Shown piece by piece: positions 46,805-56,805 of a stretch of DNA of 64,000 nucleotides. This stretch comes from Cordilura impudica (taxonomy: Eukaryota > Arthropoda > Insecta > Diptera > Scathophagidae). The DNA lies in contig OY821521.1 in NCBI GenBank assembly GCA_963682025.1, forward strand, positions 94,782,051 through 94,846,050, given 5' to 3'. Numbering within the stretch: the first letter of the stretch is position 1; the number at the start of each line of letters is the position of its first letter. The notes below the pieces were generated by a model. It searched no databases, was not told where the DNA came from, and saw only the letters and a list, made by a program, of their open reading frames with translations. The position numbers were made by a program, and so were the translations under genes.

Positions 46805-47839
46805 TATATTTTCCACGACAAATCACATTGATAACTAATGTACTTGTTAAAAGACTGTCGCTTTCGTAGTACTTCATACTTTTTATATAGGAGGTGCCAA
46901 GCCCACTAATCCCATCCCGCCCACTTTTTATTGGACTTCTCACATTTATATCTGATGGACTCACTGCTTCGATCACGCACATTTTTTTGTTCGACTAATC
47001 ACATAAAGAACCTATGGGCTCACGCAAAGCTCTCTCTTTTGCAGTACTCCAAATATATGACATTAAATAGTTACTTTGCATGGGGAGTGCCACGCCCATT
47101 GGTGTGAATCCGCCAATTTTTGTCCGACTACTCATAATAAGATATGCAAAGTGTCAAAGCTTCCCTTTTTTAGTACAGCAGTTATATGATACCATATATT
47201 TACTTCGTATGGTCGGTGACACGCCCACTGCTCCGATCATGCCCATTTTTTGTCTAACTAATCACATGAATAACTTATGGGCACACACAAAGTTCCAAAA
47301 CTCTCACTATTACAGTACTCCAGATATATGGCATTTTAAATTTTCTTTGGATGGCAGGTGCCACGCCTATTGGTCCGATACTGTCCATTTTTTGTCCGAC
47401 TACTCACATTAATAATAGGTGGCATCAGACAAATTTGAAAAGCTCTCTCTATCACAGTACTCGAGATATATAATATTGAACTATTACTTGTATGGGAGGT
47501 ACCATGCCCACTAATCTGATCCCGCCCATTTCTGGCGTAGCTACTAATATTAACAATAGGTGACTTCACACAAATTTTCAAAGCTCTCCCTATCATAGTA
47601 CTCAATATATGTATATGATATTAAAAATATACTTTGTGTGGGAGGTGCCACGCCCACTAAAAATATTTAAAAAATTATAGCCTATAGCACTTACTATATC
47701 CGCAGTAAGACTCTGTGAATATTTCAGGAAGATCAGTTGGGTAGTTACGGAGATTACCTCCTACAAACAAACAAACAAACAAACAAACAAACAAACAAAC
47801 AAACAAACACACATTACCTCTTTATAATATTAGTATAGA
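46805..47839 (-). mobile_element. Helitron family 2 with expanded ~140-bp tandem repeats
   Basis: Its 5' end (TCTATACTAATATTATAAAG on the minus strand) is at 47839, next to an ACAA/CAAA run (47763-47808). The interior holds six units, each with 'ggtgccacgcccac...cccgccc' and 'gtccgactactcac', at 46894, 47088, 47218, 47358, 47505 and 47644. The 3' hairpin end is missing on the left, so it is truncated near 46805. Confidence 0.65.
47763..47808. repeat. (CAAA)n microsatellite
   Basis: Eleven or so perfect CAAA units near the 5' terminus of the Helitron family 2 copy. The counterpart GTTTGTTTG run is at 62944-62964. Confidence 0.9.
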
Positions 47840-48415
47840 TATATCAAATTTATTTTGAAAATTTTTTTGGATTTTGATTTATTGACTCTAGGTTTTTAAT
47901 ATTATTCTACATAGAATTCTGAACTATAATGAAGACTGTATGTAGAACAACATAACGAAATAAGTAAGTCCAAAATATATTAGCGAATAAACTTTATTTT
48001 ATTATGATGCTCAGTTGTTAATTTTAATAAACACAATACTGTGGTCAATTTAAACTTCGCGGATTAATCGATTTTGGTACTGTTATTAATATCTGTGCGA
48101 AAAAAACTATAACCCTATACACGTCACTTGTGAGACCGATTTTGGAATATGCCTCTATTATATGGGACCCTATCTATCAAAATCATATTGATAGCATTGA
48201 ATGGGTGCAAAAACAATTCCTACTATTCTGGCTTCGCAGCCTAAATTTTAACCAATTTAATCTTCCGTCGTACAACAGCAGACTCACCCTTGTTAAGCTG
48301 CCAACCTGAAAAAGCCGCAGATCTATGCTAAACGTTTCGTTTCTTTTGAACATAACACAAGGGAACAATGGTTCTGTTGATTAAGAACTGAATATTGTTT
48401 TTAAGGTTATTTGGG

Positions 48416-48969
48416 ACGCTGAATCCAAATCTGCCCTTGGTATTTTTCTATCAGCTCGACTTTTCGAGATATACCGTTATGTTCAAAATTAAGGCACTTC
48501 CGCTACATATATTGGAATAACTTGAAAACGGTTCACCATATTAAATTAAAAAAAAAATCCGAAGCTCGCAAACAATATTCTCTTAAAGCCGTGCTTACTT
48601 TGTTTTTAAATTTTCCAAGTAGTTTTAGAGATATCGTTCAAGTTTTGAAAAAAAAATTAAAATTTTTTAAAAAAAAATATTTTTTTTGTTCTTTAAAAAT
48701 TCCTAAAAAATAAAAATGGGACAAAAATCACAGTTTTGGTCTACAGACAGTTAGTTAAATATATTTTGAATAAAATGAGCTTTATTTCATTGCAATCGGT
48801 GCACAACTTTTGATTTTGTTCACGATTTACTGAATTGATATAAATCGCGATTTCCATACAAAAATAACATTTTCTAATGTGTAAGTGTTTGTATGTAATA
48901 AGTTAGTTTTTTATGATTCTAAGAATTAAAAAAATTAAGTAATAAAAAAAGATTATTTCATTTTTATGG
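48416..48969 (+). repeat. Left inverted arm of the CMC-like transposon
   Basis: About 554 bp, from GACGCTGAATCCAAATC to ATTTCATTTTTATGGT. It mirrors 51171-51730 with scattered substitutions and small differences in A/T-run length. Confidence 0.9.
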
Positions 48970-49318
48970 TTGCGGTAGCAAACTCATAACGCCTATAAAT
49001 TTTATTGTCCCTTTATGACACCTAGTCAGTTCACAGTCAATTAAAGAGAAAAAAGAAAAGTCCACTTGTTTTTATTGATGTGTGGTTTACCGTTGGTAAC
49101 GGATGATTTTTTAAAGGAATTCCCCTGAACACATGTGTTCATTCATAAGTGACTGTCAATAAAATTGTGGATATAATTTTTTTTGGTACTTCAGTAAAAA
49201 ACTACTAAGTATTTTTATGGGTTCATTCAACCAATTTTTCTCATTCAACAAGTGTTTACGAAAGCGAAAAGTATAACGACAAAAAATATAAATCATTTTA
49301 CATTGAACATTTAATCAG

Positions 49319-49352
49319 TCAACACAAAAAAGTTCAATTTTGTTCCCGTGTG
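49319..49352 (+). promoter_or_regulatory. Internal copy of the transposon's right terminus, upstream of the gene
   Basis: TCAACACAAAAAAGTTCAAT plus TTTGTTCCCGTGTG is the same, apart from one T-to-G change and one A fewer, as the final 35 bp at 51765-51799, in the same orientation. It ends 50 bp before the start codon. It may be a transposase binding site near the promoter, or a scar of an earlier element end. Confidence 0.6.
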
Positions 49353-49401
49353 TTATTTATTGAAAATTGTGTTACTTTGATATATACTTCAAAATTGTGC
49401 A

Positions 49402-51093
49402 ATGGCTACGTCAAGAAACACCTGTAAAATCAATCCCAACTATTTTTGTAACATATGTGGCGAATACACGTTTATAAAAAATAGAAAAAGTGTGTCAGAT
49501 TTTATTAAAAAAATTTATTTTGACTACTTCGGATTTACCATGGAAACCCGTGACAAGTACTGGATTCCTAATACTGTATGTAAAAACTGTGTAGAGTATT
49601 TAAGGTTATGGGCAAACAAGCAACGGACCCACTTCAAGTATAAAACACCAATGATCTGGCGGGAACCTTCGAATCATTATGATGATTGTTATTTTTGCGC
49701 TGTCAACATAACAGGCATTAATAAAACAAACCGGTCTAAATGGATTTATCCTAACGTGTTGTCTATTACCCAACCAGTCCTGTACTCTAGTGAGGATTCA
49801 GAACCACAACCATCTACATCTACACACAATTTCCACGACTTACGACAAAATGTTCCTTCACCAATTTCTGAATTTGGATCAGATGACTTGCATTTAGATA
49901 TTTCTTCTGAACGCGAGCAATTTAATCAGGAGGAGCTTAGTGATTTAGTGAGAGACCTTGGACTTTCTAAAAAAGCATCTGAAATTCTTGCTTCTCGATT
50001 AAAGCAAAAAAATCTGTTAACCCAAGGAAGAACAATTTCATACTACCGTAACAGAGAAAAAAACTTACTTCCATTCTTTTCCGAAGACGATGAATTTGTT
50101 TATTGTTCAGATGTTCCTGGTTTAGTAACAGCGATGGGATTAGAGGAGTATGATCCAAATGACTGGCGACTATTTATAGATTCTTCTAAACGCAGCCTAA
50201 AATGTGTACTTCTGCATAACGGTAATAAATTGGGTTCGTTGCCCATTGCACATTCAACTAAAGCTAAAGAAGAATATTCTACAATTGCCTCAGTTATAAA
50301 TAAAATAAAGTACAACGAACACCGCTGGCTAATTTGTGTGGATCTAAAAATGGTGAATTTTCTTCTAGGCCAACAAGGTGGCTACACAAAATATCCGTGT
50401 TTCATTTGTTTATGGGATAGCAGAGCCAGATCTGAACACTGGAGTAAGAAAGACTGGCCTTCGAGGGAAGCTATGGTTCCAGGAAACCACAATATAGTTA
50501 ATCAACCACTTGTGCCCAGGGATCGCATAATACTGCCACCTCTCCATATCAAGCTAGGACTTATGAAACAATTTGTCAAAGCTCTCAACAAGGACGGTGA
50601 TTGTTTTAGATATATCAGTAAAAAGTTCAACAATTTGAGTTCGGAGAAACTGAAAGCTGGCATTTTTGATGGCCCTCAAATCAAAAAATTAATCAATGAT
50701 GAAAATTTTAGTAATTCCATGACAGATATTGAAAGAAATGCTTGGAATGAATTTGTTTGGATAGTGCGCAATTTCCTGGGAAACAAAAAGGGTGAGCACT
50801 ATTCGGACCACGTGGATAACATGTTGTCACATTTCAAGCAGCTTGGTTGTAATATGAGCATTAAGGTGCACTACCTACACAGTCATTTGGATTGTTTCCC
50901 TGAAAATCTTGGAGACTTCAGTGAAGAACAAGGTGAACGTTTCCATCAAGATATCCGCACTATAGAGGAGCGGTACCAGGGTCACTGGGATAAGCATATG
51001 ATGGCGGACTATTGCTGGAGCATTAAAACAAATCCCTCTAAACAAGGTTATTTAAGAAAATCTTATAAAAGAAAATTTTTCGATGAGTTGTAA
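49402..51093 (+). CDS. Putative CMC/CACTA-like transposase, 563 aa, intact
   Basis: Single uninterrupted frame starting ATGGCT in a fair context (GTGCAATGG). Residues 8-63 hold a ZAD-like zinc region (CNICGEYTF, CKNCVEYL) and 96-99 another CxxC (CYFC). An acidic, Ser-rich linker spans about 127-180. From 255 the order of strands looks like an RNase H fold: WRLFIDSS (Asp260), then two strands, then RWLICVDLKMVNFLLG (Asp314), CFIC (333-336), LPPLHIKLGLMK (His382), HYLHSHLD (493-497) and SEEQGERFHQDI (Glu509/512). This D-D-CxxC-H-E order is that of CACTA/Chapaev/Transib/RAG1 catalytic domains; the exact catalytic Glu is inferred. Close relatives are common as multicopy 'uncharacterised' arthropod proteins. 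Role: cutting and joining the element's ends. The intact frame suggests recent activity. Confidence 0.65.
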   Translation: MATSRNTCKINPNYFCNICGEYTFIKNRKSVSDFIKKIYFDYFGFTMETRDKYWIPNTVCKNCVEYLRLWANKQRTHFKYKTPMIWREPSNHYDDCYFCAVNITGINKTNRSKWIYPNVLSITQPVLYSSEDSEPQPSTSTHNFHDLRQNVPSPISEFGSDDLHLDISSEREQFNQEELSDLVRDLGLSKKASEILASRLKQKNLLTQGRTISYYRNREKNLLPFFSEDDEFVYCSDVPGLVTAMGLEEYDPNDWRLFIDSSKRSLKCVLLHNGNKLGSLPIAHSTKAKEEYSTIASVINKIKYNEHRWLICVDLKMVNFLLGQQGGYTKYPCFICLWDSRARSEHWSKKDWPSREAMVPGNHNIVNQPLVPRDRIILPPLHIKLGLMKQFVKALNKDGDCFRYISKKFNNLSSEKLKAGIFDGPQIKKLINDENFSNSMTDIERNAWNEFVWIVRNFLGNKKGEHYSDHVDNMLSHFKQLGCNMSIKVHYLHSHLDCFPENLGDFSEEQGERFHQDIRTIEERYQGHWDKHMMADYCWSIKTNPSKQGYLRKSYKRKFFDEL

Positions 51094-51113
51094 TTACATT
51101 GTAATATTTGTGT

Positions 51114-51119
51114 ATTAAA
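51114..51119 (+). promoter_or_regulatory. Likely polyadenylation signal ATTAAA
   Basis: A variant hexamer 21 bases after the stop codon of the 563-codon gene, in front of T-rich sequence and before the right inverted arm. Confidence 0.4.
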
Positions 51120-51170
51120 ATTTTTTATTTTTCTTTAAAATTCTCTTTTTGTGTTAAATTAAAAAGTATA

Positions 51171-51730
51171 GCTGACCATAAAAATGAAATAATCTTTTTT
51201 TATTACTTAATTTTTTTAATTCTTAGAATCATAAAAAACTAACTTATTACATACAAACACTTACACATTAGAAAATGTTATTTTTGTATGGAAATCGCGA
51301 TTTATATCAATTCAGTAAATCGTGAACAAAATCAAAAGTTGTGCACCGATTGCAATGAAATAAAGCTCATTTTATTCGAAATATATTTAACTAACTGTTT
51401 GTAGACCAAAACTGTGATTTTTGTCCCATTTTTATTTTTTAGGAATTTTTAAAGAACAAAAAAAATGTTTTTTTTTTAAAAATTTTAATTTTTTTTCAAA
51501 ACTTGAACGATATCTCTAAAACTACTTGGAAAATTTAAAAACAAAGTAAGCACGGCTTTAAGAGAATATTGTTTGCGAGTTTCGGATTTTTTTTTTTAAT
51601 TTAATATGGTGAACCGTTTTCAAGTTATTCCAATATATGTAGCGGAAGTGCCTTAATTTTGAACATAACGGTATATCTCGAAAAGTCGAGCTGATAGAAA
51701 AAAACCAAGTGCAGATTTGAAATCAGCGAC
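51171..51730 (-). repeat. Right inverted arm of the CMC-like transposon
   Basis: Mirror of 48416-48969. Starts ACCATAAAAATGAAATAATC and continues to GATTTGAAATCAGCGAC. Confidence 0.9.
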
Positions 51731-52125
51731 CTCAAATTAGTAAAAATTTGCTATAAATTTCAAATCAACACAAAAAAAGTTCAATTTTGTTCCCTTGTGT
51801 AATTAATGGCGATGTTTGTTCTGGTTTCCTGATCAACAATATTTCTTTTAACATCCCCCAGCGGCCAACACGTTTCTTCTCACCTTTATCTGTCCAGTTT
51901 TATAGATCAAATTATGCGAACGGTGATCCGCTTAGATGAATGTGTACTGAATTTAATAAGATTTATAGATTTATTGATTTTTCTTTAAATACAAATGTCA
52001 TAAAAAGTAAAATAATAATTTATCTGAACAATTTAAATTAATTTTTTTAATTTTTTCATTCATTGTTAAATGTTTTTGTAAATAGTCTATAAGGATTTAT
52101 TTCATAGATTAATAAATAAATAAGT

Positions 52126-53600
52126 AAATAATTAAAAAAAATTCCTTATTGTTCTCTTCATTAGTTCAATAGGGACGCTCATTTTTACAGACAACTAAAA
52201 GTAAATTTGGCTAGTTTTTTCATTTGAACCTGGAAGTATTTTCTTTTTGAGAATGTTAAAGACCACTTCTCAGGTAAAAAAAAAGCGAGAGTCTCACTAT
52301 ATGGACAAAAATTTGATACAAAAGTAGTAGATGCTGTTTTCAAAACTATTCTAAAAAAAAAAATAATTTAAAACTAAAAAGTTGAAATAAATGTAACTTT
52401 TTTCCTATTGGGTGCGATGATAATGACTACTTATACAAAGTCTTTGCTACATTGCAATGTAGCAAATGAAACCAAGGAATTGGTTTTTTTATATTTTAAA
52501 TTTTGGTAACTTTTATTTTTACATTTCATTCAAGTGTCGTTCTCTGTCTTTGTCGACCAATACACAGCGGAATAGTTTATTTTTATTTAATTACACCCTA
52601 CACCAATCTGTGGTAATGGTATTAGTCAATCTAAGGACAAAAAAAATTCTTTAAAGGCCATACAAACATCTTTAACTTCTATCGTCCTGATTGAGCAACT
52701 TATCAATCCGATATGATCTCTAGTATATATCTCGAGGCAACATATAGTAAACGACTGCCTCACTCATATTTATTAATTTATTATTGCATTTTGAATCATA
52801 TAAAATTTCGACAACAGCCCTTTCCGGAAACTGCTAGTGAAGTGTATTGTATGGTTCAATTGATCTACATATGTTATACCGCACAGTATGTTGACTTCAC
52901 ATAACGAGCGGCAACAAATGGGAGGAGTTATCGTAGATCAACGAAGTTTGGTACATATTGGGCATTAGAAAATAACACTCTTAGCTTCGAATTTGACCAA
53001 GATCACGCCCAATTCCCATACATTCTTGGGTCAAGTAGCGAATTGATAAATTGAAAATTTTGACCCAAAAATTGAGTCCGACGCCTAGGGCGGCACAATT
53101 TAAAGGGCAACAAACTTTAAAGGTAAAAGGATGTAAGGCAATTTAAATTCGAAAATTGGTTTGGCTAAGTATTTCTTTAAGTGAATACAAAATTTATATT
53201 AAATTATATTATGTAATTCGTTTGTTGAATTTACTTTTTAAGTCACTTCTGACCGCAGATTTAATTAACCCTCACATGGTCGGTATTTACGTGGGTAAAG
53301 AATTATTTGTGGATTTTTAATGCTTCGAGCCCAGTGAAAATTTGAAAATAATCAATATCAAACAAAGTTTTACCATATTTTTCCGTAATTTTTATTCATC
53401 CTAAATCATGCATAAGCTGATGTAAATACTTATGGTGTCTTTCATATGGATGTCTGTAATTAGTATCTCTGTTACATTAAATCAATAAATTAGTATTGTT
53501 GTACATATATACATACATTGTATTGAAAAATGTAACTTTACTTGCGCAACTGAATATTGGAGAGGTTATCCTTTTAATTTTTTCCCATTTTTATTAAATA
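52126..53600. other. AT-rich DNA, no gene seen
   Basis: A somewhat less AT-rich patch at 52900-53110 (GATCACGCCCAATTCCC) may be an unclassified repeat. No reading frame or element end could be supported. Confidence 0.45.
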
Positions 53601-53985
53601 CTAGCTGAGTCCGGTCCGCGTTGCTGGCCCGAAGAAAACATCTGGATTTTATATTGCATCTAAATTTTAATACCGAGTGTCGGGCAAAAGTAAAGCGTAT
53701 ACGTTTTCTTGAATATTTTAACACCAGCGCCACCTACAGGTGAAAAACTTTGTCAGCAACTTTAGTTTTATGTACATAATATATGTTGCGAATTTGAGCT
53801 AAATTGGACCGTAAATAAATTTTTTGGGAAAATCTGGACCCCAGCGCCACCTATCGAGTACAAAAAAAAGTTATGCAAATCGGAGAACCAAAGGAACATA
53901 TGGTAGGAATACGAAGTCGCTAGCATTAGTGGTTCAACAGTTATTAGAGTACCAACATACGCACCAACGTTTTTATATATTAAGA
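53601..53985 (-). mobile_element. Non-autonomous Helitron, family 3
   Basis: CTAGCTGAGTCCGGTCCGCG at 53601 after an A, and the far end TATATATTAAGA (53985) before a T. The reverse complement starts TCTTAATATATAAAAACG, similar to the 5' end at 30978. 385 bp, non-coding. Confidence 0.65.
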
Positions 53986-54202
53986 TTAGCTCGCGGAGTT
54001 TCGCAATCAACTGACTTTAAATACGAAGTTCGACATAAATTTAAAATTAATTGTTATTTTGTGCTATTTAATTATAATACGCAGCATAATATTGATTCAA
54101 AATAAGTACGATATGTACTTTTTCATACAAAATACATGAAATTCAAATATTTTTACCTGGGTAGTTAAGGACAGGATTAGGATTTCTTAGTTGCCGACGG
54201 CG

Positions 54203-54241
54203 CACAGTGGCGCCCGTAGAGCAAACGAGGTTGCAAAAATC
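54203..54241 (+). promoter_or_regulatory. RSS-like Transib terminus (heptamer-23-nonamer)
   Basis: Heptamer CACAGTG (54203-54209), spacer 54210-54232 (23 bp), nonamer-like GCAAAAATC (54233-54241; 7 of 9 match to ACAAAAACC). It would be the site bound and cut by the element's transposase. Confidence 0.6.
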
Positions 54242-55158
54242 AAAATTTTCATGTGCGCCGACGAAGTTTGGAATAAACCCCTGTTATTGGAAACTTTTCA
54301 ACGATTTCAAATATGCTACTCTTAATAATATCACATTTTTAGTTTAGAAGATATGACCGTTCAAAGTTGACCGACTTTCGGTTTTCAAAAAAACACACAA
54401 TTTTTAGTCAATTTGTTGCGATTTCAGGTGTAATATCACGAAAAATAGGTAACGTATCGCCTTATTTTTTGTTTGTATTGATTGATGTATTTATTAAATG
54501 TATAATGATAAAAAAAATTAACTGTTTGGTAAATCACTATTTAAAAACTATCCGTTTTTTCACTATTTTTCAAATTTGACGAAAAATAAAAAAAATCTAT
54601 ATTTTTCTATATTTGCCATATTTGCAAAACATGTTCTTTTATTATTTCTTTACATAATTCAAAAGGTTTTATCTGCCCGTACGTGCCCGTTTGGCTTCTA
54701 GAGGTAAAAACGGTTAAAAAGACATGGTTGCAGAAATTGTATGGCGTGCATCCTTTACATGTTTTGACTGACAGTAGTTTGATCTAATAGTTTGAAAATT
54801 GCATTTTAAGTCGGTTGTCTACCTGTGAGCCTCCGCCAAAGTCTACTCCCAATATTGTGTTACAGACACACAATGCACAAAAAACTATTCATTGAAATTC
54901 GCAGGTACGCATCTCACTTAAAAATTATTTTGGAGTACAAATGGTCAAGAACAATATTGACTTATGGTCCCTCCAGGTAGGCACAAATCTTACTTAGACA
55001 CGAGCATAATATCAAAATTGCATAATTCAGCCTAAATCCATATGTATGCAGGGAACAGGTAAATTTTTAGGCATGGTAGCATAAGCCTATATATTGCAAA
55101 ATAAGCATAATACCTGGATTAGTCTACGACTGAAAGTTGGCGCAACAAGTACTGAAAC

Positions 55159-55978
55159 CATGGCGTTAAACAATATAAAATTATTTGAGCTGTTTAGAAG
55201 GTCAACCACACCAAAGTTTTTCACGGAAGCTGCTTTAGAAGAACTTGATAGCTTATACGGAAATATTGAGAGAAGCGAAATTATAAAAAATAATTTTTAT
55301 CTGATATATGCAAATATTAAGGCAAAATGGGTGAAAACTAATCGAACCATTCGGAACTTCAAATCCAAATACGAAAGAGGAAACTTACCGATGCCACCAA
55401 TGGCTTAACCACGAAGCATTTATCGGACGCGCTGTCTATTAAATATACAAAGGATAGTGAAAGAGTTAGGTCGCAGATTACAAAATCTGTTGCTGATGTA
55501 AGCCCACTGCGACTAAAAAGGATTAAGGAAAGCATTCCCACGCCCACAAACGCACACGTTAAAAAGTATGGTTCCCAAGAAGCCTTGGCCTTGTTTATGG
55601 ACTTACAACTTTCCAAAGAAAAATATGAGATACTACGGGCATCGAAGTTTACGGAAGTCTCTGTGAAAGCCAATCTGCAGGATCCCATGGGCCATACAGC
55701 AAAATGGTTGTTGGAGAGTCTTCCTGAAAATGAGGTGAAAATTCTTCCTGAGAAACTGACATTGATCAGCAAATGGGGCTGCGATGGATCATCCGGACAA
55801 AGCGTTTGTAAGCAAAGTATATCTTCCGATGACGCTACAATATCAGACGGAAATATGTTTTTGGCATCTGTTGTTCCTTTCTTGCTAAAACTGGCGTATA
55901 CTCTACCACAAGAGGAGGAAAACTTCGATGAAAATACATCAATAAAATATGAAATATGGAAAAAATATGAAAGGCCGT
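55159..55978 (+). pseudogene. Transib-like transposase, N-terminal part, one frameshift
   Basis: Starts ATGGCGTTAAACAAT and reads KLFELFRRSTTPKFFTEAAL. The frame shifts once near 55380, then stays open to about 55978 (SIKYTKDSERVRSQITKSV; SQEALALFMDLQLSKEKYEI; KWGCDGSSGQSVCKQ; FLASVVPFLLKLAY). The KWGCDGSSG block corresponds to the strand with the first catalytic Asp in Transib/RAG1-type enzymes, which have a CDGxG-like motif there. The later Asp, CxxC, LH and Glu segments are missing because the element is truncated. It cannot act on its own. The family call rests on this motif plus the CACAGTG terminus. Confidence 0.6.
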
Positions 55979-56805
55979 GTAAATAGTGTACTTTCCAATG
56001 TAGATCAGAGATCTATACTGCGCGAGGTTTCCAATTCGCATGACTCTGTTTACAAAATAAGAGCAACCGCTGGAGTTAACGCAAGTAGTACTAATGTGTG
56101 TCGGCTGATTTCTAAACCTAAACATCTAAACCATCTGAAATTAAAGAAAAAACCACCACCTACCCCTCTACGTAAAGAAGCTCGGCTTAGTTTCTGTAGA
56201 AAATACATATCATGGAAGACAGAGTTGCAGAGCGTTGTATTCTCTGATGAGAAAAAATTCAAATTTCGAGGGCCATGATGGGTATAACTATTACTTCCAT
56301 GATTTAAGAAAGGAGACACATCAATTGGAGCGTCGACACAGCAGAGTTGGCGGAGTTATGGTCTGAGGAGCCATATCCAATTTTGGTACATGGAGCTTAA
56401 ATTTTTGACTCCCAAGATGACGCGTAATCGTACAAAGGAGTTTTGAAAAAGGCTTTCCTCCACTAGAAAGTCTTTTTGGGATTCTGCCATTTACTTTCCA
56501 TTCCTACAGCCCATGTTGTCAAATCATGGATCGAGTCAAAAAATGTCTATCTCCTTAACTCACCTCCATACTCGCCAGACCTTAACATTATCGAAAATGT
56601 TTGGGGGTGGTTAGCCAGAAAAGTTTATGAGTCAGGGAGACAGTTTTCTACCAAAGCTGAGCTAATTCTGGATATTCGTGAAGTATGGGCTTCAATTTCT
56701 CTTGACTATATTAAAAAGCTTTATGATTCCTTACCAAATAGGATTTATGAAGCTATTCTAAGCACAGGAGGTTCCACCCATTATTTAATTAGATTTATAA
56801 ATTAA
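55960..56805 (+). pseudogene. Tc1/mariner (Tc3-like) transposase, broken
   Basis: NVDQRSILREVSNSHDSVYK and GVNASSTNVCRLISK (HTH region), FSDEKKFKFRGP followed by YNYYFHDLRKE (first catalytic Asp), then a disrupted middle (about 56360-56480), and SPPYSPDLNIIENVWGWLAR (last catalytic block with Asp and Glu) to the stop near 56805. Two frame changes and several stops. DD34E spacing cannot be measured across the breaks. It resembles but is not identical to the relic at 9511-10389. Confidence 0.8.

Larger units (their letters stand above)
48356..51799 (+). mobile_element. CMC-like DNA transposon with ~550-bp TIRs and intact gene
   Basis: 3444 bp. Both ends begin CACAAGGGAACAA in inverted orientation (13 of 13) and are flanked by TAA (48353-48355, 51800-51802). 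Removing the element and one TAA restores contiguity with the uninterrupted LINE copy, so the boundaries are well supported. Long inverted arms at 48416-48969 and 51171-51730 are nearly identical. Between the terminal 13 bp and the arms the left and right ends do not match (about 60-70 bp). Terminal CAC and a 3-bp duplication recall CACTA/EnSpm elements. It contains one intact gene. Confidence 0.8.
48050..52125 (+). pseudogene. LINE family A 3' fragment, split by a DNA transposon
   Basis: Plus-strand copy of the ORF2 C-terminus. Left part (48050-48355): TSLVRPILEYASIIWDPIYQ, DSIEWVQKQFLLFWLRSLNF, then a stop and KSRRSMLNVSFLL. Right part (51800-52125): NGDVCSGFLINNISFNIPQR, FSPLSVQFYR and the C-terminal basic tail plus the 3' UTR block. 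The two parts are continuous in the copy at 1450-5930, so the 3444-bp transposon between them is an insertion. The copy is 5'-truncated near 48050 and carries its own stops. Confidence 0.85.
54198..55978 (+). mobile_element. Transib-type (RAG1-like) transposon, 5' half
   Basis: The end at 54203 is CACAGTG, followed by exactly 23 bases and then GCAAAAATC (54233-54241), an arrangement like a 23-RSS and like published Transib termini. The five bases before it, CGGCG, fit the GC-rich CGNCG-type target duplication known for Transib. A transposase-like frame follows at 55159. The right half is missing: at about 55975 the sequence passes into a Tc1-like element. No right terminus was found within the window. 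Confidence 0.65.

Noticed and set aside
48356..51799. 563-codon gene as an ordinary single-copy host gene
   Set aside because: It lies inside inverted repeats with a target duplication in the middle of a LINE, so it travels with a transposon. Domestication cannot be claimed from this window.
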